Shown: piece after piece, positions 22,025 through 34,670 of the stretch
Numbering within the stretch: position 1 is the first letter of the stretch
Layout of the letters: the number at the start of each line of letters is the position of its first letter
Assembly: GCA_030549775.1 (NCBI GenBank)
Contig: CM060174.1
Span: 48,712,707-48,776,706 of the forward strand
Direction: 5' to 3'
DNA length: 64,000 bases
From: Tamarix chinensis
Taxonomy: Eukaryota; Streptophyta; Magnoliopsida; Caryophyllales; Tamaricaceae
Program-made: the position numbers and the translations under genes
Notes under the pieces: model-generated
What the model was told of the DNA's origin: nothing
Database searches by the model: none
The model's input: the letters and a program-made list of their open reading frames with translations, nothing else

Positions 22025-23650
22025 TGTCAAAAGGCTCTCCTTCCTCATCAGTTTCAACACCTTTTTTATCCTTTACCTTTAAGTCGAATTCTTACAATAA
22101 AAAGGATCCATCTTATCAATCATGACTTTAAATCCTTCTTATTTAATAGATGTTTGAGAGTTTCATGGTCTGTAATAATGTTCAACCCAACATGATAAGA
22201 CTAGAATTTGTCTAATGTAAACACAACAACTAAGAGTTCCTTCTTTTTTGTAGAATAATTCATCAGGTCACCACCAAGAGTTCTACTAGTATAGTATATG
22301 ACAAAGACTTTCCCTTCTTTTCTCTACCCAAGTACATCCCTAACAACATAGTTGCTTGCATCATACATCACTTTAAAAGGAAGGTTTCAATAAGGTGGCC
22401 TTATTATAAGAGAAGATGTCAAAGCTTCCTTTAATATGCCAGAAGCATCTCGACAAGATTGATCAAATGCAAAAGGAACATCTTTGACCAGCAGATGGGT
22501 CAGGGGGATTAGCAATCTTTGAAAAATCTTTAATAAACCATCTATACAACCCAGCATAAGCTATGAAACTCTTGACTCCTTTTGACATTTGTTGAGGATG
22601 GCATTTAAGCAATGATATCGATCCTACCCCTATCAACTTTAATTCCCTGATTTGAGATTAAATGACCCTAAAAAATTCATTATGCTACCATAAAATGTCC
22701 CTTTTACCAATTTAGTACCAAGTTGACTTTTTTATATCTTTTCAACACTTTAACAAGGTTATGCAAGTAATCATCAAAATAAGTTCCATAGGTAAAAAAA
22801 TTTATCCATAAATACTTCCATAATTTTTTCAATAAAATTATATTAATGTCGTTGGGGCATTACAAAAGCCAAATAACATCCTTCGTTAAGCAAAGGTGTA
22901 GTATGGATATGTGAATGCCATTTTCTCTTGATCACTAGGGTGAATGGGAATCTATAATAATCTCGAGTACCCATCTTGATAACAAAATTGAGAATGTTTA
23001 ATTAACCTCTTCAACATTTGGTTAATAAATGGAAGGGAAAATGATTCTTCCGGGTGCGTTTGTTGAATTTTCTATAATAAATGCACATACCCCATCTAGC
23101 AATAGTTCTAGTTGGAATAAGTTTATTTTTCTCATTTCAAATAATGGTCATGCCTCCTTTCTTTAGTATCAATTGCATTGGGCTCACCTACCCACTATCT
23201 GAGATATGGTAGATGATCCTTACATCAAGTAATTTTAGTACCTCTTTCTTTATAGCCTCTTTCATGTTCAGGTTTAATCTCCTTTCAATGGAGGATTTGT
23301 ATCCTTCTTCTAAAAAAATTTAGTGCATGAAAATAGAGGGGCTAATACCTTTGATATCATATGTGGAATAACCTATCACACCCTTATGAAACTTAGGGAC
23401 TTCAAGTAGCTTCTCAACTTCCTCATTACTCAAGTTAGCATTCACAACAATAGGGTATTCACCATTAAAGTCCAAGAACTCATACCTAAGTGAGGAAGGG
23501 AGTGTTTTTAGTTCTACCTTAGGTGTAACATTCTTGTCATGAATTTTTTTCACTCAACTCCTTCTCAAATTGAACCAATGTTTCAGGTTCTTTGACATAT
23601 AAAGGGATCTCCCTAAGTATGGTAGCATAAGCAATTGTTTCCTTATCATC
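22025..23650 (-). pseudogene. Athila-type reverse transcriptase and RNase H (broken)
   Basis: The N-terminal RT boundary is clear at 23553-23320: 'VELKTLPSSLRYEFL', 'YPIVVNANLS', 'KGVIGYSTYDIKGISPSIFMH', a typical Athila/Tat stretch. Further down, shifted frames give 'MLFGFCNAP' and the region around 'FDDYLHNLVKVL' (about 22890-22740). RNase H follows ('VIYYTSRTLGGDLMNYSTKKKELLVVVFTLDKF', about 22310-22190, and 'DHETLKHLL'). Stops and frameshifts are frequent. The reading continues into the integrase on the far side of solo LTR A. Confidence 0.85.
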
Positions 23651-24059
23651 ATTATTAGGTGCTCCATACTTCACCAAACATTTTTTCAAGTGAATCACTT
23701 GATATCAAACTAGCAAGGTTCTCTTTGACCATCACATCCATAGCATTAATCCTACAACAAGTGTCATCAATCAATGAAATTTTAATGCAAAAGATAATTT
23801 ATTTTTTCATCCCCAATATTAAGAGAGAGTTTTCTATTTTTATAGTGATTACTGATCTAACGGTAGCCATGAAAGATCTTCCCAATATAATAAGAATTTA
23901 AGCATCCTCGTCTATCTCAAGAATAAAAAAATCAATCAGAATATACAACTTACCAACCTAAATAGGTACATCTTCCATTATACCTATCAGATGTTTTATA
24001 GACCTCTCTGCTAATTAGAGGGGAATGGTGGTTGGGTTCATATCCCCCCCTTATAATTT

Positions 24060-24366
24060 TTAACAAATATATAAAGGTATTAAATTTACACTATCTCCAA
24101 GATCACGGAAAGAACAAGTAATAGAAGCATCACTAATAGTACAAGGGATAGAGAAGGAGCTTAGGTCCTTAAGCTTGGGTGGTAGCTTATCTTGGATGCT
24201 AGCACTACATTCTTGGGTTAAGGTTATGGTCTTATATTCCTCTAACCATCTCTTATTAGAAATAATCTTCTTAAAAAATTTAGCATATGAGGGCATTTGG
24301 GAAATGGCTTCAACAAAGGGGATATTAATATGTATTTTTTTTTAGAATTTCCACAAATTCCCTAAA
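24060..24366 (-). pseudogene. Athila-type aspartic protease remnant
   Basis: 24296-24060 reads 'MPSYAKFFKKIIS', 'ECSASIQDKLPPKLKDLSSFSIPCTI', then 'DLGDSVNLIPL'. The family motif is DLGASIN(L)MPL, so the active-site Asp is present but the following Ala is replaced by Asp. It lies between gag and RT as expected. Confidence 0.85.
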
Positions 24367-25980
24367 TCATTTTCCCAATTTTTCCTTAGGCATTTGAGAA
24401 TGGTATAGTTGTGAAGGAACAAGTTTCTCATCCTCATGCTCCTTTCTTAAAGTGGTATCTTTCCCACTATTCACTGGTTCATCACTCTCTTTTGACACAT
24501 CTTCAACTTCCTCACCCACATCCTCAACTTCCTCCATCAAAGTGGGACCTTCTAGCTCTTTCCCACTGCTAAGTGTTATGGTGTTAATGAAACCTTTAAC
24601 ATTAGTTTTTGGTTGCCCTAGAAGCATTCCAAAAGGCCTAGAAGATGAAATAGCTTGTTAGGTTACCAAAATGAGTTGGTTTTCTGGCATCTTATTATGG
24701 ATGGCAATAAGATTCACTTTAGAACTTAAGTTCTTGAATGCATTCCTCAAATCCTTGGTCTATTTATTCTGAGACACCATAAAATTCTCCAAAAACAACT
24801 CAAGATTAGATTTTTAAGCATTAGGAAAAGTTAGTATAGGGTTTTGAAATTCTGGGGGCCTAAAATTTAATTGAGGGATGGGATTAGGTGATGGGTTCTT
24901 ATATGAAAGATTTGAGTGGTTTCTTTATCCTAGACTGTAAGTAGGAGAGAAGTGGTCTCCTTTTTTATTGAAATTATTCACATAATTCACATGATTTGCA
25001 ATAGTGACATCATTCAAAGGAGGATTAATGGATTGATATTTGAATGATGAGTGTCTCGCAATACCACAATTCTTACAAGCAGTAGACGCATCCACATTTA
25101 ATTTATCAAAATATTGAAATAATGCATCAAATGTCTAAGAAAGATGATCAAAGGCATCAATATCATACCTTCTACCCTGCTTGTTAGAAGAGTACTCACG
25201 TAATCAATGGTAAGGGTTTTAAACCATGTCTTTAATTATTATTATTTTTTGCTTTTGGTATGCTTTTGTTCATAAGTGTGCCTCCCATTGCTACATATAT
25301 AGCTATCCTTATATAGTAAAGTAGACCATTATAGAAAGTATGATCTATGAACCATTCCCCAACCTATGGTGTGGACATATTTTTAACATATCCTTATAAT
25401 GTTCACTTGCATTGTACAAGGACTCACCATCAATCTGACTAAAATTGGTAATGAGATTCCTTAGTTGAACCATCTTGGATGGAGGAAAATACTTGTTTAA
25501 TAAATCCAATAAAAGTTGGTCCCAAGTGGTGATGGACCCAAGAGGGAGTGATTGCAACCAAGCTCTAGCTTTGTGCTTTAGTGAAAATGGGATAAATCAT
25601 AACCTGATCACGTCGTTTAACACCTAGTTCATCTTCAAGGTGTCTCAATACTCAAAGAATATAGAGAAGTATAAATTTGGGTCCTCTATAGGGTTACCGC
25701 ATAACTTATTTTGTTGCACCATATTAAGAATTTTGGGCTTCAATTCAAGATTATCGGTGGCTACATTAGGTTTTCATATGCGCTATTGAGTCCCATATGC
25801 ATTTAGAGATGCAAGCTAATTAAGTGAGTGATTTTGATCTTCAGCTTCTTCTTGGTTATCATGATTTTTTAACCGATGCATTCTTAGGTCTCACATACCC
25901 ACTTTTTTCTCTCGCTTCATGTCCACTCTATTTTAGGATTTAACTCAATTGGAGGTATAAGCATAAAAGATCCTTGCCAA
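24367..25980 (-). pseudogene. Athila-type gag remnant
   Basis: 25557-25345 carries 'GSITTWDQLLLDLLNKYFPPSK', then 'LRNLITNFSQIDGESLYNASEHYKDMLKICPHH', the core of the gypsy gag domain. About 25080-24900 has a degenerate zinc-knuckle stretch ('STACKNCGIA') and the 'GWRNHSNLSY'-type segment with W changed to a stop. The 24627-24367 frame is the acidic C-terminal part ('ITLSSGKELEGP', then 'EEVEDVGEEVEDV'). Several frame breaks separate these pieces. Confidence 0.85.
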
Positions 25981-26100
25981 AAAAAAAGTACCTAAAGATA
26001 CAAATAAAAATATATCAAATATCAAAAGAAAATACTAAAATGAAAAGAAAAAAAATCTAGTTTAGCTAGATAATAAATGATTCAATATCAACTATCGAAG

Positions 26101-26116
26101 ACCTAACAACGATGCC
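26101..26116 (-). other. Athila-type primer-binding site (degenerate, tRNA-Asp-like)
   Basis: The - strand reads TGGCATCGTTGTTAGG just inside the 5' LTR end. It resembles TGGCGCCGTTGCCGGG, the tRNA-Asp primer site used by many plant gypsy elements, with four changes, mostly C-to-T type. The spacing 'atCA-AGTTTT-TGGC' fits this lineage. Confidence 0.65.
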
Positions 26117-26123
26117 AAAAACT

Positions 26124-26760
26124 TGATAAACTAAATCCATAAGAATACAGATTCGTTATAGTATGTCAAAGTTGTCCCTTATAGAAGTTGCATTGTCAAG
26201 TATAAACTCTTTACTCTTTTAGCTTTCTAGACGAATCAATTTTGGAGAGTTGACAATGACTAAAAAAAATATATTGTAGAATTACGTAGATTAAATGAAT
26301 CCAAACCAAAATTGAAATTAACAAGATGATGAATAATTGATGACTCAATCACAAAATAAAACAATTGAGGAATAACAAGGATCTTTATTTGTGTTCTTGT
26401 GCAATTATAGTATGATTAAACAAATCAATTAATCAATTGCACAAATCTACGATCTTCTTTTAATGGAGAATTCTATAAAGAAGAATAAGAAGTTGGGTCA
26501 TATGACTTGATTACTAGGGGTTTCTCATATCTCTTTTATACTAGAAAATAAACCCTATGGGAAAAAATAGCGTGTTTTGAATATAAGGCAAAAACTCGGT
26601 TCATGTTTCAAAAACATGCTCCTAGTGTTTATTTTCTTAATCTTGACTTTTATCTAAAACTCATATCAATATATTTTGTAAATAAACACAACCCATGTTT
26701 ATTTTAGAACTCACAAATCTACACGTGACTTCTCTAATACATATATGAACCAACACAATG
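26124..26760 (-). mobile_element. Athila-type 5' LTR (partial; right end uncertain)
   Basis: The 3' end of the LTR is at 26124 on the - strand, adjacent to the primer site. The first ~100 bp resemble 3340-3440, the 3' LTR end. Further right, similarity fades and no right terminus or TTTTA duplication (the 5 bp before 3340) was found. Truncation is likely. Confidence 0.5.
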
Positions 26761-27025
26761 TTAAGATGTGCATCAAATACCTAGTTAAAGCTCACAAATT
26801 CTACCTTGACACAATATTTGTGACACATGACATTTAAATACCTCCACCTTAACCCCTACAAAAAAAACCCTGGCCAAACAAAAGACCTTATGGCCTATGG
26901 AAACCAATTAAGTTTAATAAACACTCACACTTACTCACTGTCAATGGCTTCATTAGCACATCGCCCTAGATTGTCCAAAGTACTCACTTTTTCCAACACA
27001 ACTTTGCCAACAGCAACAATACCTC
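26761..27025. other. Unassigned DNA between gypsy LTR and LINE
   Basis: Contains CA-rich stretches and an open frame 26827-27033 with no recognisable protein. It may be an LTR fragment of another element; no termini are visible. Confidence 0.3.
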
Positions 27026-27029
27026 AGAT

Positions 27030-28575
27030 ATAGTGATAATTGCAAAAGAGGCCTTAGGTAGGGAGATCCTATATCTCCCTACCTTTTTATTATTGCTATG
27101 GAATATTTTCATAGAGATCTTTCCTTTCTGTGGAATGACAAAAAATTCTTGGGACACTATGGTTGCAACAAATTGAAAATCATTGATCTTTGTTTTGCTG
27201 ATAACTTTCTCATCTTCTCAAGAGGTGATATCTATTCAGCACTCCTTATAAATCAAAAATTGGAAGACTTTGCTCTCTGTTCAGGTCTAAAAGCTAATCC
27301 AACCAAAAGCTCGGTTTATATAGCTAGTGTTTCTCAAATCCTCCACATTTTGAAATGTGAGGCTGGCTCTTTTCCCTTCAGATACCTTGGAGTACCCCTA
27401 AACTCTGCTCGTTTGAGTATCACCCATTTTCAGCCCCTTCTTGATTCCATCTCTACCAAAATATTATCTTGGACTAACAAACACCTTAGCTATGCTGGTT
27501 GACTACAACTCATCAAGTCTGTTTTATTTAGAATTCAAAACTTTTGGTCCCAGGTGTTTATTCTTCCCAAGAAAGTCATTTCGTATGTTGAGAGTATGTG
27601 CAGAACCTTCCTCTAGGTTGGTTTGCCTTCTGGATCAGACAAAGCCCTAGTTCTCTTGGAAGCATGTATGTCTCCCCCTTAAAGAAGGTGGTATGGGCAT
27701 TATTAACTCCTCTTATTGGAACATTACAACTATGGGCAAGAGATTATGGCAGACCTTTCATAACAAAGAAATTCTATGGATTAAGTGGATACATGAGTAT
27801 TACATCAAAGATATGTCCATATATGACCTACAAACTCACTCAAATTAGTCCTAGATTTTTAGATGCATCATACAGCTTAGGGATATCCTTCTCCATCTTT
27901 TCAACAAAAATAGAGAGCTCTCTGACAGGATTAACATAATCCACAGAGTGCATGATATGATTAGATGGAAAGAAGAAGTTAAATCATGGCACAATCAAGT
28001 TTGGAAACACCCTGGCTGGCCTAGATACAAATTCATTTCCTATTTGCACCATAGGCAAGTAGTCTTTACAAGAGATAAATTGACAAAATGGGGTGTCACA
28101 ACGGAATCCTTTTGTGGAATTTGTGCAGCTGATCTTGAAGATTTAAACTACCTCTTCATGTGTTGCCCTTTCTCCCAAGAACTATGGAGATTAATGTGTA
28201 ATTGGCTTGGAATATCTCCCCCTCTCAACTCTTGGAACTATTTTCAAAACTAAATTTCTCACAAGAAGATTTTCAGAAGAGGTGAAAAAGATATAATGCA
28301 TATGATGATTGCAGGTGTTATCTACAAGATTTGATATGCTAGGAATCTAGCTATTTTCCATGCAAAAATCCCTTTGATTAAGAATGTATCTCGTGAGATC
28401 ATTCTTCAAATCTTTATTAGAATATCCTCTTTTAAGAATAAGTCCAAATGGATTGGCCTTTTGGACTCTATTGATAGATTTATGTAGAGCTTCCTTTTCT
28501 TTGTAAATATGTTCTTTTGGATATACTTTCCTATTGGTAATTAATAAAAGTTCTTATTATTTACCAAAAGCAAAA
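27030..28575 (+). pseudogene. 5'-truncated LINE with reverse transcriptase C-terminal part
   Basis: Starts in the RT core with 'RGLR(stop)GDPISPYLFIIAMEYF' (about 27037-27110). 'IDLCFADNFLIFSRGD' follows, where the catalytic FADD is FADN. The thumb region 'ALCSGLKANPTKSSVYIASV' and 'FPFRYLGVPLNSARLS' comes next (27098-27502). Shifted frames continue to a zinc-binding RT C-terminal domain at 27948-28253 ('FCGICAADLEDLNYLFMCCPFSQELW'). The 3' end near 28540-28575 has the 'aataaaagttcttattattt' style tail common in plant LINEs. ORF1, endonuclease and RT N-terminal part are missing. Loss of the second catalytic Asp and many frame breaks make it inactive. Confidence 0.88.
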
Positions 28576-28599
28576 TTGATAGTTGACGTTAATGTGCTT

Positions 28600-30310
28600 C
28601 ATTAAATAATGAAAATAATTCTTATTCTTTACTAAACAGATACACTCTAGTTATCACCTCAAACAAGTGGAGCACCATGACCAAACCACAGCTCACATAC
28701 TAAGCCACAAAGACACATAACTTCCTAAAAAGCCTCTATTTTAGTAATATATTATGCCTCAGTAGTGGAAAAAGTTGTTACATCTTCTAAGGAATACCTC
28801 TAGTTAATAGCTAAACCACTAAGACAAATACACACCCACACCCACCAGTGGATCTCCTTTTATAAAAGTCTCCACCATAATTGGAGTCCACGAACCCAAC
28901 CAATGAATCAATTGATCTCCCGTATTCTTTTAATTCTAATGTCGTATCCTTCAAGTACCTTAGAATCTACTTCACTTCTTACTATTGACCCTTCCTTAGA
29001 TTTGCCATATATTGACTCACCACACTAATAGCTTGAGAACTAGCAAGTTGAGTACACACCATAGTATGCATGATGCAACCAAAACCATTTAAATATGGAA
29101 TATTAACAATGAACTCCTCTTCTTCTTTAGATATGAGACAATAAAAATACAATAATCTAAATTGAGTAGCCAACACATCATTCTTATGCTTTAAGAAATA
29201 AACTTATATACCTTTCTAGAGAAGTTATCAATAAATGTGAGCAAGTATCGTAAAACACCTTTGGAAACCACTCTCACCGGTCCCCATAAATCTGAATGGA
29301 TATACTCAAAAGGGTGCTCTCGTACTATGCTTAGTTGTTGAAAATTTAACCCACTTCTACTTGCCAAACATATAGTGCTCACATAATTCCATAATCCATG
29401 CACCTTTTCCATCTATCAACCCCTACTTAGAGTGCTCAGTAAGACCCTTAACACTCATGTGCCTTAGTTTCATGTGCAGAAGTCTTGTAACATCCAAGTA
29501 TGATAACCTCGGCAATGTCACAATAGCTATCCCTAACTTATATAGTGTCTTGACCTGCTTCCTTTTCATTACCACCAGATTCCCTTTTGTAACTCTCAGG
29601 GCACCATCGTCAATAACACACCTATACCTATTACAATCTAAGGAACTTAAAGAGATGAGATTCATGGTCATCTCAAGGATATGCCTCACATTGGACACTA
29701 TCCTGACCACACCATCATGCATTCTTACCTTCACCACCACAATCCTAATAACTTTGCAAGCAACATTGTTGCCCATTAAGACAACTCCTCCCAAAGCCGT
29801 CTAGAATGTTTGAAACCAACTCTCTATCATTATCACTTTGGGCTACAACATCATCATCCTTCATACTAAATGACTTATTTGACTTCTCACTTGGCATCCT
29901 ATTAGGAAAAAACTTTCTAATATGCTCCTTCTTGAGATATGTATGTCATACCACATTCTTCTTCCAACTCTTCAATTTTGATTAGACTTTTTACTATCAT
30001 TAGATCCCTGCTCATGTGTCCTCCCCTGGATGCCACTCCTTCATTGTGTGAGTCCCCGGAAGTATCGCTGCTAGTCATCCAACTAAGAATCAACTCCCAT
30101 TATAGTAGGATAAATTACATATCTTCAAGAACTAACTTACTCTTTCTATACAATATAGTTTTCCAAAAATACTTAAAACTATCAAGCAAAAACACACAAA
30201 ACATAATTGCCAAATCTTTATCATCTAAATTGACTTCTATGTTATGCAAATCCATCATAATATAATCAAATTCATCAAAATGAGCTTTCAAAGATTGACT
30301 ACTTACATAA
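28600..30310 (-). pseudogene. Ty1/copia retrotransposon remnant with internal deletion
   Basis: In - strand order: a gag (UBN2) piece at 30300-30115 ('SLKAHFDEFDYIMMDLHNIEVNLDDKDLA'); the pre-integrase domain at 29794-29423 ('GVVLMGNNVACKV', 'MHDGVVRIVSNVRHI', 'LHMKLRHMSVKGL'); an integrase start at 29412-29191 ('YIHSDLWGPVRVVSKG', 'LLTFIDNFSRKVY'); the RT C-terminus at 29176-28982 ('IPYLNGFGCIMHTMVCTQ'); and RNase H in shifted frames to about 28740 ('DVTTFSTTEA'). Most of integrase and the whole RT core are absent between 29191 and 29176. Confidence 0.87.
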
Positions 30311-30900
30311 CTCCACCTTCCTAGAAATGCCATACCTCAAACCCTCAATAAGTTGAGACATGGCGTGCTCCTTTACCTCCAAATTAAGCCTCATGATGAG
30401 TCTTTAGAATTCCCGTATGTAATTTTCCACTCATAGACCCTTGTCTTAGATTAAACATTTGGTTGTAGAGGTCTTGAGTATATGAAAATGGTAAAAATCG
30501 CTCTTTTATCATTTTTTTCAGTTTTATTTTATTTCTTACCCTAGACTTCCCCTTCCTCCTTTTGTGTACCAAAATTTTCTGCCATAAAAAATATTTCCTT
30601 TTAATTTCAAAATTACCACTTTGAAAGCCTTTTCATTATCATATGCCTTAGTCTCAATCATCCTACAACACCTTAATTTGACCGGATCATCAAACTTAGG
30701 TATCCCCGCCTTAATATCATTAAAGGAATTTTTTCTAGCTTGTCTCCTAAAACAAAAGGGGTATCCATTTAATGAGTCCTCAATTTTATACTTCGATCTT
30801 CAGGTTTACAAAAATTTTAATAAGATAACTCGCCTACCATTTTACCAGACAAAAAACGCCCTTTCCATTGTGATTTGCTACTTCCATTTTTCAACTATGT
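30311..30900 (-). pseudogene. Ty3/gypsy gag fragment abutting the copia gag
   Basis: The - strand reads 'KAGIPKFDDPVKL' (about 30715), then a linker, then 'KKMIKERFLPFSYTQDLYNQMFNLRQGSMS' (30500-30430), then in another frame 'FGGKGARHV' or 'LEVKEHAMSQLIEGLRYGIS' (to about 30320). This is the gypsy retrotransposon gag domain, different from the Athila gag at 25 kb. It ends at the copia gag start with no spacer. The right side runs into the long-TIR element at 30911. Confidence 0.75.
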
Positions 30901-30910
30901 TTTTACGAAG

Positions 30911-31246
30911 AATGATTCAACGACCCTTAGCTGATATGGCTTACATGTTAGCGATTTTTTGATTTGTTAGCACGACATCAATTGAGCACAACCATCCGTA
31001 GTATTAATGCATTTGAAAATTTCTAAAAAATACTGAACAATGAAAAGACTCCTATTTAATGCTGGCTACTAATTCTATAGGTTACTCTGGTAATTTTACC
31101 CACTTGTCTTATTTTATAGTATTATTTAAATGTAGTTTATTTTGTTTTAGGAAGAATGTTTATCATTCTTTTATTAAAATTGATCAATTCACAATTATGA
31201 AATAAAATTTCTACACCTTATAAATTTATTCTTTAATTATAAGTTG
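30911..31246 (+). repeat. Left terminal inverted repeat
   Basis: Pairs with 34335-34670 by eye over about 336 bp, with scattered substitutions and one ~15-bp gap. Confidence 0.82.
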
Positions 31247-32769
31247 ATAAAGGAGTATACTTATTAAATAAGATAAATAGTATTATTATATAAATTTTTT
31301 GTATATTTACTTTCCCTAAAAGTATGAATATTTAACATCAAAATATGAAAGATCTATGTCTTTTTTATGTTATAATAATATCACAAGCTAATCTTGATAA
31401 TATATTTGTGATTCTAATAATATATTTTAACCGCATAAAATCATTATATAATACCAAAAATATAATAATATACATTGATAGCATATTAGTTAGTTATTAA
31501 ATATTTTCATTCAAAATATTAACCTTTCATAATATTTCAAAGCTATACCATTTATGGCCAAATATATTTCTTCTATAATATTTATGATCATATAGATATC
31601 ATAAAGTTATTTTAATTAATGATTCGATGAAAATTTTAGTATGCTATAATTTACTGGAAAATTTTAACTTCGGTCCTTTTAATACGTTAAATATATAACA
31701 AATTAGGTTCGTATATATATACAAATTAGGTCGTTTTACTTATATAATAAACATTAAAATTCATTATATTTACGTTAATTGACATCCATTAAAGAAAAAA
31801 AAGAGAGACTATATATGAAGATAAATTATAAAAATCCTTACTTATCTTTCACTTTAGGAAATATAAATTATATATATGAAGTTATTTACATCATTATATA
31901 AAAAATTATAAAAATACGCTTTAGAAATTATCAAAATATACTATTATATGAAGATAAATATAAATATGCTACAATAAACATATATAAATACTAATTTATG
32001 TGTATAAATATACTACAATATACATCCAAATTCTAGTAAAGGCAACATAGGTATAATTCTAAAAACACAAATTATATGAAAATAAAAATAAATACACTAT
32101 ACTAGGTACACACACATATTATTGTATGTGGATAAACATATTATTATTTATGATTAAAGATTTTAACAGAATAACTATAAGTATTATTATGGAAAGCTAC
32201 AATATTTATAACATAAGTATATTTCAACAATAATATGCAAAACTTGCAATTGGTAACGGAAAATATGAATATTTTAATAAATATTAGATTTAAATCAACT
32301 AATCAATATAACTTCCCTATTTCGTGGGTGTTGACGTCGGTCTCCTTAATTAACTAGTAGCCCCTATTTAAGTCTTAAAGCAAAATTGGAAATGAATAAG
32401 GAAAATTAATTTCAAGGGTACAATAGGAAGTTTTAATTTAGAAAATGACCTAGCATTAACAATTTTTTTTTTAAAATCTTGTTGGAAAAATGTGACTCAA
32501 AATTGACATAATTTTCTAATAATTGAAAGTATATATAAGGAAAATACTTGTTTTTAAAATGACCTAAAAAAAAAAAACCATCTATAATTTAAACAAAAAT
32601 GGATTTCGATTATTTTGTTTAAATATTTACAAAGTATTCCATCTATTTTAATTACTTAATTCATAAATCAATAAATAATTATTTTACTATCCCATAAAAT
32701 TTACCAAATATATAATTTGAAAGCAATTATTTATAAAGTACTTATTTCAGTTTATAATTTTTTTTAAAA

Positions 32770-34135
32770 AAACTTATGGAGAAATGGATGCCTCTCTCTA
32801 CAACAATATATATGTACAAATCACATTTTGTTAGTAAATTTATATTAAGCTACAATCATAGTATATCTCTAGTTACACTCATTACCTATCATTGTAATTT
32901 TGGTGCTCATAATTCTTCGTCATTGCTAAACTATTAGTATATTGTCCGTAATTTATTTATATTTAGTTATTCATTGATTATTTGATCAAATTTTTTTTAT
33001 TATGTTGTTATATTTTATTTTCTTAGTTTTTCAAAAATAATTACTTTAATATGGCCATTTTTTTTTCATTAAACCAATAACTTAAAAAATAATTTATCTA
33101 AAAAATTATGAAAATCATAATTTATCTTATATTATTACCCATATTTCATCAAAGAGATTTGACCTACGAAAAAAATCATATACCTATTTATGTCCATATC
33201 AACATATAGAATTCATATTTTAAGAATGATTTAATAATAAATCACTCTCGTAAAATCTCTCCCATTCATATTATTAAAGTATTAGTATTGTCGATATTTT
33301 AATTCTATTTATTTTACCATTAGTTACGTAATTATGGTCATTATTATTTAATTTCATATATTTTTAAAAATGGTTAGATTAATACAACAATATTATTTAA
33401 ATGAATTAGTGATATGAAAAAATATTTATACTACTCAGGTAGTCTAACTAATATGAAAATAAAAATTATCATATAATAACCATTCTTAATTAATATTATT
33501 GATGAAAATAAAAATTATATATCTATATTTGTCTACGTAAACATATAGAAAATACATTTTGTGAGTGATCTCATAATAAATTATAGTAGTAGTATATTTT
33601 GATCATCTACAATAATTCTTTATTATTATCCTCGTTGTTCATACTTCATCCTTATTGGTAAATTGTATATTTTATTTATATCTAGTTTGACATTATTTGA
33701 AAAGTATTACTTGATTGTTGTAATTTTCATTCATCTCTTTGGTTACATAGTTACTTTAAAATGACCATATTTCTTAATACAATATATTTTTAAAATAAAA
33801 ACTTATGAAGTGTTTGGTCTACATTAGGTAGTCTAAAAAACTATAAAAATTAATTAGAATAACTATATTACATATTTTGTAAATTTTGAATCACGTATAC
33901 ATAAATTATGTGAATATTTTTATGATAAGCTATATTGATAATATATATCTCCTTCATGTTGATTATTTTTGTACCAATCTTCATTAGTCTTGAAACTTCT
34001 TATTAATATACTATTAATATTGGTTGCAATTCATTTAGGTCTATTTCATAATTTGTTGAACATTTAAATAAAAATATAGATTGCTAGATTGTTATAGTAT
34101 TATATTCATTATTTTTTATAAACTAATTAGAACTT
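32770..34135 (+). repeat. Degenerate ~350-bp tandem units inside the long-TIR element
   Basis: Four stretches (about 32770, 33150, 33490, 33850) share a loose order: 'acttatgRag', 'catatagaa..cattttg', 'gatttaataataa', 'tttcatc/ttcatcctt', then 'gttac.taa.atgRccat'. Divergence is heavy and the AT bias makes this tentative. Confidence 0.35.
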
Positions 34136-34334
34136 GTATAATATAAAAAATTAATAGATGGGGCAATAAAAACTTATAATAATCTATGCCTTATTTGTTC
34201 TTTTATCTTGTAAAATAGTTGCTTTAATTTTATGTTTTTAATATAATAAATTAAGTAGGTAAATAATTACACTTGGGAGATATTTAATACTTTGTGCATA
34301 TAATTTTTAAATAATGGTAAAATATATGTGATTG

Positions 34335-34670
34335 CAACTTGTAATTAAAGAATAAATTTATAAATCTTAGAAAATTTATTTCATAATCTTGTATTGATAA
34401 ATTTTAATTAAAGAATAATCAACATCCTCCTAAGAAAAAATAAACTATATTTAAATATTACTATAAAAGAAGATAAACGGGTAAAATTACTGGAGTAGTC
34501 AAAAGAACTAGTAGCCGGCATTAACCAGAATTCTTCTCACTACCCACCATTTTTTGACATTTTTCAATGCATTAATGCTACGGATTAATGCCTTGACAAC
34601 AAATCAAAAAATTTCTTATGTGTAGCCATGTCAGCAGAGGGTGGACGACCCTAAGGGTCGCTCAATCATT
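34335..34670 (-). repeat. Right terminal inverted repeat
   Basis: Reverse complement of the left arm. It places transposon sequence directly upstream of LTO1, where its promoter and 5' UTR should lie. Confidence 0.82.

Larger units (their letters stand above)
30911..34670. mobile_element. MULE-like element with ~336-bp terminal inverted repeats
   Basis: 30911-31246 and the reverse complement of 34335-34670 align end to end. Examples are AATGATTCAACGACCCTTAG against AATGATTGAGCGACCCTTAG, then 'atttttTGATTTGTT', 'ATCCGTAG(T/C)ATTAATGCAT', 'GTAATTTTACCC' and 'TAAATTTATTCTTTAATTA'. The right arm has about 15 extra bases containing a palindrome (CGACCCTAAGGGTCG). The interior is very AT-rich with no open frame over 60 codons, so it is non-autonomous. 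Long TIRs suggest the Mutator superfamily, but no 9-11 bp target duplication is clear (TTTTACGAA against TATATTGAA at best). The element ends about 80 bp before the LTO1 start codon. Confidence 0.8.
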
